Positions 3,476-10,721 of a DNA stretch of 11,871 nt are shown here, piece by piece. This stretch comes from an uncultured Collinsella sp. (GTDB lineage: Bacteria > Actinomycetota > Coriobacteriia > Coriobacteriales > Coriobacteriaceae): contig CABUTN010000052.1 of assembly GCA_902494565.1 (NCBI GenBank), positions 1 through 11,871 of the forward strand, read 5' to 3'. The first letter of the stretch is position 1; each line of letters starts with the position of its first letter. The notes under the pieces are model-generated. The model did no database searches. It saw only the letters and a program-made list of their open reading frames with translations, and was not told where the DNA came from. The position numbers and the translations under genes are program-made.

Positions 3476-5722
3476 GTGAGCGATACAAAGCTAAAGCCAA
3501 CGGCTAAAAAGCCCGCAACCCGCAAACCGGCTCCGCACGCACCGGAGCTCTCCAAGGACGATGTCTACCTGTTTGGCATTGGAATGTGGGAGCGCAGCTG
3601 GGAAAAGATGGGCGCGCATCCCGACACGCAGAACCGTACGCGCGGCTGGCGTTTTTGCGTTTGGGCTCCCGACGTAAAGAGCGTCCATGTCATTGGTGAA
3701 TTTAACGACTGGGATGAGCAAGTCAACCCACTGGTGCCCGTGCATACGAGCGCTATTTGGGAAGGCTTTATTCCTGGCGCCGAGCAGGGTCAGCTCTATA
3801 AATACCTTATCGAGACCAACGAGGGCGAAAAGCTCTACAAGGCCGATCCGTATGCCTTTAAGGCCGAGTGCCCTCCGGGTACCGCGAGCGTGCTGTGGAC
3901 CCTCGATGGGTACCAGTGGAACGACGCCGCATGGCTCAAGCGCCGCGCCGGCCATAACCACATGTCGCAGCCCCTTAACATCTACGAGGTGCATATTGGA
4001 TCGTGGAAGCGCCACGGCGACGCACCGCAGGGCGAACCCGACGAGTACGGCAATTACCCCGGCCCCATGGATCCCTTCCCCGCGCAGCGCGGCGAGTTCT
4101 ACACCTATGACGACCTGTCGGTGGAGCTCGTGGACTACGTGCGCGACATGGGCTACACGCACATCGAGGTCATGCCGCTCATGGAGCATCCCTTCGATGG
4201 CTCCTGGGGCTACCAGACGACCGGCTACTACGCCGCCACGTCGCGCTACGGCAACCCGCAGCAGCTCATGCACTTTATCGATGCATGCCACGAGGCGGGC
4301 ATCGGCGTGATCATGGACTGGGTGCCCGGCGGTTTTTGCGCCGACTCCCACGGCCTTGCCACCTTTAACGGCCACATGCTGTTTGAGCACGAGATTCACC
4401 CCAATTGGGGCACGCACAAGTTCGATTTCGCCCGTGGCGAGGTCCGCTCCTTCCTGGTCTCCAACGTGCTGTACTGGCTCGAGAACTTCCATGTTGACGG
4501 CATTCGCATGGACGGCGTGTCCAGCATGCTGTACCTCAACTTTGGCATCGACGATCCGGGCCAAAAGAAGTTCAACAAGTACGGTACCGAGGAGGACCTG
4601 GACGCCAGCGCGTTTATCCGCCAGGTCAACTGCGCCGTGGAGGCCCATTTCCCTGACGTGATGATGATGGCCGAGGAGTCCACCGCGTGGCCGCTCGTGA
4701 CCTATCCGCCGCAGGACGGCGGCCTGGGCTTCCACTACAAGTGGGACATGGGCTGGATGAACGACACCCTGCACTACATGCAGACCGATTTTCCGTGGCG
4801 CCCCGGCAACCACGGACTGCTCACGTTCTCCATCATGTACGCCTTTACCGAGAACTTTATTTGCCCGCTGAGCCACGACGAGGTCGTGCACGGCAAGTGC
4901 TCGCTCATCGGCCGCATGCCGGGCGACTGGTGGCGCCAGTTTGCCGGCCTGCGCACGCTGGCTTTCTACCAGATGACGCACCCCGGTGCCAAGCTCAACT
5001 TTATGGGCAACGAGATCGGCCAGTTTATTGAGTGGCGCTACTACGAGTCCATCCAGTGGTTCCTGACCGAGGAGTACGAGACCCACCGTCATCATCAGGC
5101 GTTTATCAAGGCGCTCAACCACCTATACACCGCCGAGCCCGCCCTGTACGAGCGCGGCTACACCGACGACGGCTTTACCTGGATTGACGCGGATAACTCC
5201 AAGCAGTCAATCGTGAGCTTTGTGCGCCAGGGCGAGGACGTCGATGACGACCTGGTGATCCTGATCAACTTTGACCCGGCGAGCTACGAGAGCTTCCGCG
5301 TGGGCGTGCCGCGCGAGGGTGACTGGGAGGTCATCTTTGATTCCGACCGTCCTGAGTTTGGCGGCAGCGGCTATGCCGGCGAAGAGCCCTACACCTGCTC
5401 GAGTGTGCCCTATCCCTGGAACGGGCAGATGGACTCCATCGAGATTAAGGTGCCCGGCCTGGCAGGCGTGGTGCTTAAGCGCCGCGGTCCGAGCAGCTAC
5501 AAGCCGCCCGTGGTCGAGGAGCCCAAGAAGGCGACGCGCAAGCGTGCGTCTTCGGTGAAGCCCAAGGCCGCGGCTGCTAAGAAGGCTCCGGCTAAGGCGA
5601 AGGCTGCCAAGCCCGCTGTCAAGGCTTCTGACAAGTCCACTACGGCCAAGAAGGCAGCCACCAAAAAGGCAGCTCCCAAGGCCAAGGCAGCTGCTGTTAA
5701 GGCTCCTGCCAAGAAAGCGTAA
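3476..5722 (+). CDS. glgB: 1,4-alpha-glucan branching enzyme with Lys/Ala-rich tail
   Basis: GlgB cuts alpha-1,4 glucan and re-attaches the segment as an alpha-1,6 branch. Numbered from GTG 3476 (748 residues): a basic Lys/Pro N-terminus (1-25); a CBM48 domain (about 55-145, WRFCVWAPDVKSVHVIGEFNDW); and a GH13 barrel with nucleophile Asp346 (GIRMDGV), Glu400/401 (MAEEST) and His467-Asp468 (LSHDEVVHGK). A beta domain follows, then a Lys/Ala-rich tail (about 677-748) with 21 Lys and 25 Ala. The tail is absent from E. coli GlgB. Conserved region I reads DWVPGGF; E. coli and Bacillus have His where Gly286 stands, which may alter the -1 subsite. The start is uncertain: GGGA is 6 nt before GTG 3476, while ATG 3461, ATG 3464 and TTG 3416 are in frame without a good site. 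It is the first gene of the glycogen operon. Confidence 0.95.
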   Translation: MSDTKLKPTAKKPATRKPAPHAPELSKDDVYLFGIGMWERSWEKMGAHPDTQNRTRGWRFCVWAPDVKSVHVIGEFNDWDEQVNPLVPVHTSAIWEGFIPGAEQGQLYKYLIETNEGEKLYKADPYAFKAECPPGTASVLWTLDGYQWNDAAWLKRRAGHNHMSQPLNIYEVHIGSWKRHGDAPQGEPDEYGNYPGPMDPFPAQRGEFYTYDDLSVELVDYVRDMGYTHIEVMPLMEHPFDGSWGYQTTGYYAATSRYGNPQQLMHFIDACHEAGIGVIMDWVPGGFCADSHGLATFNGHMLFEHEIHPNWGTHKFDFARGEVRSFLVSNVLYWLENFHVDGIRMDGVSSMLYLNFGIDDPGQKKFNKYGTEEDLDASAFIRQVNCAVEAHFPDVMMMAEESTAWPLVTYPPQDGGLGFHYKWDMGWMNDTLHYMQTDFPWRPGNHGLLTFSIMYAFTENFICPLSHDEVVHGKCSLIGRMPGDWWRQFAGLRTLAFYQMTHPGAKLNFMGNEIGQFIEWRYYESIQWFLTEEYETHRHHQAFIKALNHLYTAEPALYERGYTDDGFTWIDADNSKQSIVSFVRQGEDVDDDLVILINFDPASYESFRVGVPREGDWEVIFDSDRPEFGGSGYAGEEPYTCSSVPYPWNGQMDSIEIKVPGLAGVVLKRRGPSSYKPPVVEEPKKATRKRASSVKPKAAAAKKAPAKAKAAKPAVKASDKSTTAKKAATKKAAPKAKAAAVKAPAKKA
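5507..5719 (+). repeat. Low-complexity Lys/Ala coding tail of glgB
   Basis: This stretch encodes short irregular repeats such as KKA, AKAKA and KAPAK, written mostly with AAG and GCT/GCC codons. The composition differs sharply from the rest of glgB and resembles histone-H1-like or HupB-type tails. Such runs can change length by slippage. Confidence 0.85.
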
Positions 5723-5747
5723 CAAAGGTGTTACTACTGTAATTACC

Positions 5748-5803
5748 CGCCCCGACGGGGCGTAGGATACATGTCATAACCGTTCCGGGAGAAACATCCC
5801 CGG
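5748..5803 (+). promoter_or_regulatory. Two hairpins between glgB and glgP
   Basis: CGCCCC/GGGGCG with a 3-nt loop (5748-5762) and CCGGGA/TCCCCGG with one bulged C (5785-5803) lie in the 94-bp gap. Neither has a U-tract. The second ends just before the glgP Shine-Dalgarno GGGAAAGGA and might limit ribosome access or protect the mRNA end. Confidence 0.45.
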
Positions 5804-5816
5804 GGGAAAGGAACGT

Positions 5817-8243
5817 ATGAATAAGATCTTCGACAACAAGCAAGAGTTTACCGAGCTCTATCGCGATGCCGTCATGAGCATCAGCGGAAAGAGCGTCGAG
5901 GCCGCGAGCGACCTTGACCGCTTTAACGCCCTGGCCAAGCTCGTGGCCGAGAAGGCGCGCACCGTTGCCACCAAGAGCGACGCCCGTGCGGCGTCCGAGG
6001 GCAAGAAGCGCGTGTACTACTTCTCGATCGAGTTTTTGATCGGCCGCCTGCTCGACAACTATCTGCTCAACTTTGGCGTGCGCGACATGGTCGCCGAGGC
6101 GCTCGACGACATGGGCTTTGACCTGTCCGTCATCGAGAACCAGGAGCCCGATCCGGCGCTGGGCAACGGTGGCCTGGGCCGTCTGGCCGCATGCTTCCTG
6201 GATTCCATGGCAGCCGAGGGCATTGCCGGCTACGGCAACGGCATGCGCTACCGCTACGGCCTGTTTAAGCAGGAGATCGTCAACGGCAGCCAGGTCGAGG
6301 CCACCGACGAGTGGCTCACCCACGGCTATCCCTGGGAGGTCCGTCGTCAGGACAAGGCCGTGACCATTAAGTTTGGTGGCCGCGTCGAAGGCTTTGAGGA
6401 GAACGGCCGCACGTTCTATCGCACGGTAGACACGCAGGATATCCTGGCCGTCCCTTATGACATCCCCGTCGTGGGCTATGCCGGTGAGACCGTCAACAAG
6501 CTGCGCGTCTGGGCTGCAGAGCCGGTCGAGGAGCACTTCGATCTGGAGGCTTTCAACCGCGGCGACTACGCCCTGGCCGATGCCGAGCGCGCCGAGGCCG
6601 AGGCCATCAGCGCCATCCTCTACCCCAACGACGCCGGCGAGCACGGCCGCCTGCTGCGCCTGAAGCAGGAGTACCTGTTTGTATCGGCCGGCATCTACAG
6701 CCTGCTCGACACCTTTGAGAAGGAGCACGGCGAGAACTGGGAGCTGCTGCCGCAGTTTGTGGCCATCCACACCAACGATACGCACCCCGCCATGTGCGGC
6801 CCCGAGCTCATGCGCATCCTCATCGACGAGAAGAAGCTCGAGTGGGATGACGCCTGGAACATCGTGACGCAGGTCGTGAGCTACACCAACCACACCATCC
6901 TGCCCGAGGCTCTGGAGAAGTGGCCCATCGGCACGTTCTCCAAGCTCCTTCCCCGCGTGTACCAGATCATCGACGAGATCAGCCGTCGTTGGCACGAGTC
7001 GTTCGACACCACGCAGGAGGGCTGGCAGGAGCGTCTGCGCCAGACCGCCATCCTGTGGGACGGCGAGATTCGCATGGCCAACCTGTCCGTGATTTGCAGC
7101 CACAGCGTCAACGGCGTGGCCAAGATTCACTCCGACATCATTAAGAATATCGTGCTCAAGGACTTCTATGCCCTGACGCCCGAGAAGTTCAACAACAAGA
7201 CCAACGGCATCTCGCACCGTCGCTTCTTTGCCGAGGCCAACCCCACCTACGCCAAGCTCGTGACCGAGGCTATTGGGGACGGCTGGCTGAAGGACGCCTT
7301 TGAGCTGGAGAAGCTCAAGGAGTTTAAGGACGACACCGAGTTCCTTAAGGCCGTGGGTGCCTCCAAGCGCGCCAACAAGGAGCGCCTGGCCGCCTACGTT
7401 AAGGCCGAGACCGGTCTTGTTATTGACCCCAACACCGTCTTCGATGTCCAGGTGAAGCGCTTCCACGCCTATAAGCGCCAGCTCATGAACATCATGAAGG
7501 TGATGGACATCTACAACCGTCGCATCGCGGATCCCAACTTCCACGTGACGCCGACGACCTTCATCTTCAGTGGCAAGGCTGCCTCGAGCTACACCTTCGC
7601 CAAGGAGACCATCCGCCTCATTAACTCCGTGGCCGACGTCATCAACAACGACCCGCGCGTCAACGAGGTTATGAAGGTCTGCTTTATCCCCAACTTCCGC
7701 GTGAGCAACGCCCAGCTCATCTACCCCGCCGCCGAGATCTCGGAGCAGATCTCCACCGCCGGCAAGGAGGCCTCTGGCACGTCCAACATGAAGCTCATGA
7801 TGAACGGCGCCATTACGCTGGGCACCCTCGACGGCGCCAACATCGAGATCGCCGACCTGGCCGGCCGCGAGAACGAGGCCATCTTTGGCCTGACCGCCCC
7901 CGAGGTCGAGCAGCTCTGGGCATCCAATAGCTACTTTGCGTGGGATACCCTCAACGGCGACCGTGAGCGCCTGGGCCGCGTGATGGACGAGCTCAAGGAC
8001 AACACCTTCGCGGGTCTTTCGGGCAACTTCGAGAGCATCTACAACGAGCTCATGAACAACAACGACCCCGACCTGGTCATGGCCGACTTCCGCAGCTACG
8101 TGGATGCATGGGAAAAGCTCACCGGCAGCTACGGCGACCAGGAGACCTGGAACCGCAAGGCCCTGCTCAACACCGCCTCGAGCGGTTGGTTCTCGAGCGA
8201 CCGCACCATTCGCGAGTACCGCAACGAGATCTGGCACGCGTAA
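5817..8243 (+). CDS. glgP: Glycogen/maltodextrin phosphorylase
   Basis: This 808-residue GT35 phosphorylase has normal family length. It removes terminal glucose from alpha-1,4 glucan with phosphate, giving glucose-1-phosphate. The pyridoxal-phosphate signature EASGTSNMKLMMNGA is intact, with the cofactor lysine at 659. Other family blocks visible are YYFSIEFLIGR near the N-terminus, ALGNGGLGRLAACFLDSM (about 117-134), NDTHPAMC, NKTNGISHRR and VKRFHAYKRQ. ATG 5817 is preceded by GGGAAAGGA at 4-5 nt. It follows glgB by 94 bp and precedes glgC by 107 bp on the same strand. Its product, glucose-1-phosphate, is also the GlgC substrate, so breakdown and synthesis share a pool. No N-terminal phosphorylation site like that of animal phosphorylase is evident. 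The long open frame on the opposite strand is a codon-bias shadow. Confidence 0.97.
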   Translation: MNKIFDNKQEFTELYRDAVMSISGKSVEAASDLDRFNALAKLVAEKARTVATKSDARAASEGKKRVYYFSIEFLIGRLLDNYLLNFGVRDMVAEALDDMGFDLSVIENQEPDPALGNGGLGRLAACFLDSMAAEGIAGYGNGMRYRYGLFKQEIVNGSQVEATDEWLTHGYPWEVRRQDKAVTIKFGGRVEGFEENGRTFYRTVDTQDILAVPYDIPVVGYAGETVNKLRVWAAEPVEEHFDLEAFNRGDYALADAERAEAEAISAILYPNDAGEHGRLLRLKQEYLFVSAGIYSLLDTFEKEHGENWELLPQFVAIHTNDTHPAMCGPELMRILIDEKKLEWDDAWNIVTQVVSYTNHTILPEALEKWPIGTFSKLLPRVYQIIDEISRRWHESFDTTQEGWQERLRQTAILWDGEIRMANLSVICSHSVNGVAKIHSDIIKNIVLKDFYALTPEKFNNKTNGISHRRFFAEANPTYAKLVTEAIGDGWLKDAFELEKLKEFKDDTEFLKAVGASKRANKERLAAYVKAETGLVIDPNTVFDVQVKRFHAYKRQLMNIMKVMDIYNRRIADPNFHVTPTTFIFSGKAASSYTFAKETIRLINSVADVINNDPRVNEVMKVCFIPNFRVSNAQLIYPAAEISEQISTAGKEASGTSNMKLMMNGAITLGTLDGANIEIADLAGRENEAIFGLTAPEVEQLWASNSYFAWDTLNGDRERLGRVMDELKDNTFAGLSGNFESIYNELMNNNDPDLVMADFRSYVDAWEKLTGSYGDQETWNRKALLNTASSGWFSSDRTIREYRNEIWHA

Positions 8244-8331
8244 AGGCTGCGAGCTCCCCTATGCCAGCACGGCATTACTCGACAGGTGTGACGTTGCGCC
8301 GCGCCCGTCGCTAATGGGTTTAGGAACATCG

Positions 8332-8358
8332 ATGACAGAAGGAGAAATCGATGAGTAA
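8332..8358 (+). CDS. Possible leader mini-ORF overlapping the glgC start
   Basis: ATG at 8332 opens an 8-codon frame, MTEGEIDE, that stops at 8356-8358 inside the first codons of glgC in another frame. It has its own AGGA 6 nt upstream. AGGA..ATCGATG occurs twice, about 20 nt apart, and the second copy starts glgC. It could couple or tune glgC translation, or be a duplication without function. Confidence 0.3.
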   Translation: MTEGEIDE

Positions 8359-9499
8359 AAAAGAATGCATCGCGATGCTCCTCGCAGGAGGACAGGGCAG
8401 CCGATTGGGGGCACTCACCCAAAAGATCGCTAAGCCGGCGGTTAGCTTTGGTGGCAAGTTCCGCATTATCGACTTTTCGCTCTCCAACTGCTCCAACTCG
8501 GGCATCGACACGGTGGGCGTTCTGACGCAGTATCGCCCCTACCTGCTGCATGCCTACGTGGGCTCCGGCGAGGCGTGGGATCTGGACAGCCGCGACGGCG
8601 GCGTGTCGATCCTGCCGCCGTACGAGACGCAGACCGGCGGCGCCTGGTATGCGGGCACGGCCGACGCCATTACGCAAAACCTCGACTACATCAAGGCCAA
8701 CGACCCCAAGTACGTCCTGATTCTTTCGGGCGATCACCTGTATCGCATGGACTACCGCAAGATGCTCAAGACGCACATTGAGAACAACGCCGACCTCACG
8801 GTAAGCGTTATGCCCGTGCCGTGGGAGGAGGCCAGCCGCTTTGGCATCCTGACCACCGACCCCGAGGACGGCCGCATCACCAAGTTCACCGAGAAGCCCG
8901 ATAAGCCCGATTCGAACCTCGCATCCATGGGCATCTACATCTTCTCGGCCGACGTCCTGATCGAGGCACTCGAGGAGGACGCTCTGGACCAGCGCTCGAG
9001 CCACGACTTTGGCAAGGACATCATCCCCAAGCTGCTCGGAGAGGACAAGCGCCTGTACAGCTACGAGTTCCACGGCTTTTGGAAGGATGTTGGCACCATC
9101 GCCAGCTTCCACGAGACCTCGATGGACCTGCTGGGCAACAACCCCGAGTTCGATCTGTTCGACAAGCACTTCCCCATCATGTCCAACATCACCACGCGTC
9201 CGCCGCACTACATTGGTCCGGACGGCCGCCTGGACGACTGCCTGGTCTCCAACGGCTGCAAGATCTACGGCACCGCTCGCCACTCGATCCTTTCGACCGA
9301 TGTCATTATCGAGGAGCGCGCCGTGGTCGAGGACTCCGTGCTGCTGCCGGGCGCGCACGTTAAGAGCGGCGCGCACATCTGCCGCGCTATTTTGGGCGAG
9401 AACTCCACGGTCGAAGAGGGCGTGAAGCTCGGCTCTGTCGATACCACCAAGGATACGGCCGTCGTTGGAAATGACGTCGTTATCGGGAAGGGGGAATGA
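8351..9499 (+). CDS. glgC: Glucose-1-phosphate adenylyltransferase, catalytic subunit
   Basis: This 382-residue ADP-glucose pyrophosphorylase makes ADP-glucose and pyrophosphate from ATP and glucose-1-phosphate, the committed step of bacterial glycogen synthesis. The nucleotide loop LLAGGQGSRL (10-19) is intact. GTADA, GDHLYRMDY (Asp128 and Asp134) and FTEKP with the glucose-1-phosphate lysine at 182 are all present. The C-terminal part (about 285-382) is a left-handed beta-helix with hexapeptide-like repeats. ATG 8351 has AAGGAG 6 nt upstream. glgD begins 4 nt after the stop, so the two are translationally linked and probably form a mixed oligomer. In characterised enzymes allosteric effectors such as fructose-1,6-bisphosphate act here; effector preference in this protein cannot be read from sequence. 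Confidence 0.97.
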   Translation: MSKKECIAMLLAGGQGSRLGALTQKIAKPAVSFGGKFRIIDFSLSNCSNSGIDTVGVLTQYRPYLLHAYVGSGEAWDLDSRDGGVSILPPYETQTGGAWYAGTADAITQNLDYIKANDPKYVLILSGDHLYRMDYRKMLKTHIENNADLTVSVMPVPWEEASRFGILTTDPEDGRITKFTEKPDKPDSNLASMGIYIFSADVLIEALEEDALDQRSSHDFGKDIIPKLLGEDKRLYSYEFHGFWKDVGTIASFHETSMDLLGNNPEFDLFDKHFPIMSNITTRPPHYIGPDGRLDDCLVSNGCKIYGTARHSILSTDVIIEERAVVEDSVLLPGAHVKSGAHICRAILGENSTVEEGVKLGSVDTTKDTAVVGNDVVIGKGE

Positions 9500-9503
9500 T
9501 CCG

Positions 9504-10631
9504 ATGATCAATCGCAAGGCCATCGGTTATATCACCGCTAACTACTCTTCGACCTACGGCAGCGTGCTGCTCAAGGACCGCCCCATCGCGTCTGTTCCAT
9601 TTTTGGGCCGCTACCGCCTGATCGACTTCCCGCTGTCCAACATGATGAATGCCGGCATTAAGACCGTCGGCGTCGTCATGCCGGGCAACTACCGCTCGCT
9701 GATCGACCATGTGGGCTCGGGCAAGGACTGGGGCCTGGACCGCAAGAAGGGCGGCCTGTTCATGGTGCCCGGCAACGCGTATGGCACCACCAAGGGCGGC
9801 ATGCGCTTCCTGCTGCGCGACATCATCTCCAACAAGACGCTGTTCCAGCGCTCGGACAAGCCCTATGTTGTGATGATGGGCACCAACATCATCTTTAACA
9901 TGGACCTCAACACCATCATCGAGGCGCACGAGAACTCCGGCGCCCAGATGACCGTGGTGTACTGCAAGGCCACGCGCAACGTCGATGACGAGACCAAGCT
10001 GCAGATCAACGAGAACGGCCGCCTGACGGGCGTGAGCGCCGGCGTCGTGTACGGCGACAACGCCTCTATGGACTGCTGCATCGTCAACCGTGAGACGCTG
10101 CTCGAGATCATCGACCACTACCAGGCCGCCGACTATCTGGACCTGCTCGAGGCACTCCAGGGCGACTTTGGCAACATCGACGTGTGCAGCTACGAGTACA
10201 AGGGCGAGGTCGTGGGCGTGTTTAGCGAGAAGTCGCTGTATCGCCGCAGCATGGACCTGCTCGACCAGACCGTTGCCGACCAGCTCTTCGACCCCGAGCG
10301 CCCGATCCTGACCAAGGCCCACGACGTGCCGCCTTCGCGCTATGCGACCGGCAGCCACGCCTGCAACTCGATCATATCGGCCGGCTGCATCATCAAGGGC
10401 ACCGTGCGCAACTCCATCCTGTCGCGCGGCGTTGTTGTTGAGGAAGGCGCCTCGGTGACCAACTCGATCATCAACCAGAGCTGCATCATCAAGAGCGGCG
10501 CCCGCGTTGAGAACGCCATCCTGGACAAGAACAACGTGGTTCCCACCAACACTGAGCTTCGCGGCACGCCCGAGAACATCCTGGTGTTGGGCAAGGCTCC
10601 GTTAACTTCCGATACCACCATCGTACGTTAA
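9504..10631 (+). CDS. glgD: ADP-glucose pyrophosphorylase-like regulatory subunit GlgD
   Basis: A 375-residue GlgC paralog. The family fold is clear: PFLGRYRLIDFPLSNMMNAGI near the N-terminus, KPYVVMMGTNIIFNMDL in the middle and a C-terminal beta-helix. The catalytic loop is gone, however. Where GlgC has GGQGSRL this protein has ITANYSSTYG, and GDHLYRMDY is replaced by GTNIIFNMDL. This is the normal state of GlgD, which in Firmicutes is inactive alone but raises GlgC activity in a heteromer. ATG 9504 is chosen over an in-frame ATG at 9465 that lies inside glgC, because AAGGGGG sits 9 nt upstream and the product then starts MINRKAIGYI as expected. It is followed by a strong hairpin and then glgA. 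Confidence 0.95.
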   Translation: MINRKAIGYITANYSSTYGSVLLKDRPIASVPFLGRYRLIDFPLSNMMNAGIKTVGVVMPGNYRSLIDHVGSGKDWGLDRKKGGLFMVPGNAYGTTKGGMRFLLRDIISNKTLFQRSDKPYVVMMGTNIIFNMDLNTIIEAHENSGAQMTVVYCKATRNVDDETKLQINENGRLTGVSAGVVYGDNASMDCCIVNRETLLEIIDHYQAADYLDLLEALQGDFGNIDVCSYEYKGEVVGVFSEKSLYRRSMDLLDQTVADQLFDPERPILTKAHDVPPSRYATGSHACNSIISAGCIIKGTVRNSILSRGVVVEEGASVTNSIINQSCIIKSGARVENAILDKNNVVPTNTELRGTPENILVLGKAPLTSDTTIVR

Positions 10632-10662
10632 CGTTGGCACCGCAACATCGCTCGTAACATGT

Positions 10663-10698
10663 AGAATAGCCGCCCGGTTAGCGCCAGGCGGCTATTCT
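10663..10698 (+). promoter_or_regulatory. Strong hairpin between glgD and glgA
   Basis: AGAATAGCCGCC and GGCGGCTATTCT form a perfect 12-bp stem with a 12-nt loop. The following bases (CGAATTACAAC) lack a U-tract, so termination would be poor. It more likely sets mRNA stability or processing between the GlgCD and GlgA parts of the transcript. A weak -10 (TAGAAT, 10662-10667) overlaps the left arm, without a good -35. Confidence 0.65.
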
Positions 10699-10721
10699 CG
10701 AATTACAACATGGGAGACAAT

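Noticed and set aside
5748..5762. CGCCCC/GGGGCG hairpin as the glgB terminator
   Set aside because: It is not followed by a U-tract and glgP lies 55 bp downstream in the same direction, so termination here is unlikely.
5697..8237. 846-codon open frame antisense to glgP, with similar long antisense frames opposite glgB (3491-5122), glgC (8129-9523) and glgD (9480-10358)
   Set aside because: These arise because the real genes almost never use TTA, CTA or TCA codons, which would be stops on the other strand. Their translations are low-complexity Val/Leu/Ala/Gly/His-rich with no recognisable domain, while the sense proteins are unambiguous.
9465..9503. Longer glgD starting at ATG 9465
   Set aside because: This ATG lies inside the glgC coding end. 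The extra 13 residues look like out-of-frame glgC, while ATG 9504 has a clear Shine-Dalgarno and the expected GlgD N-terminus.
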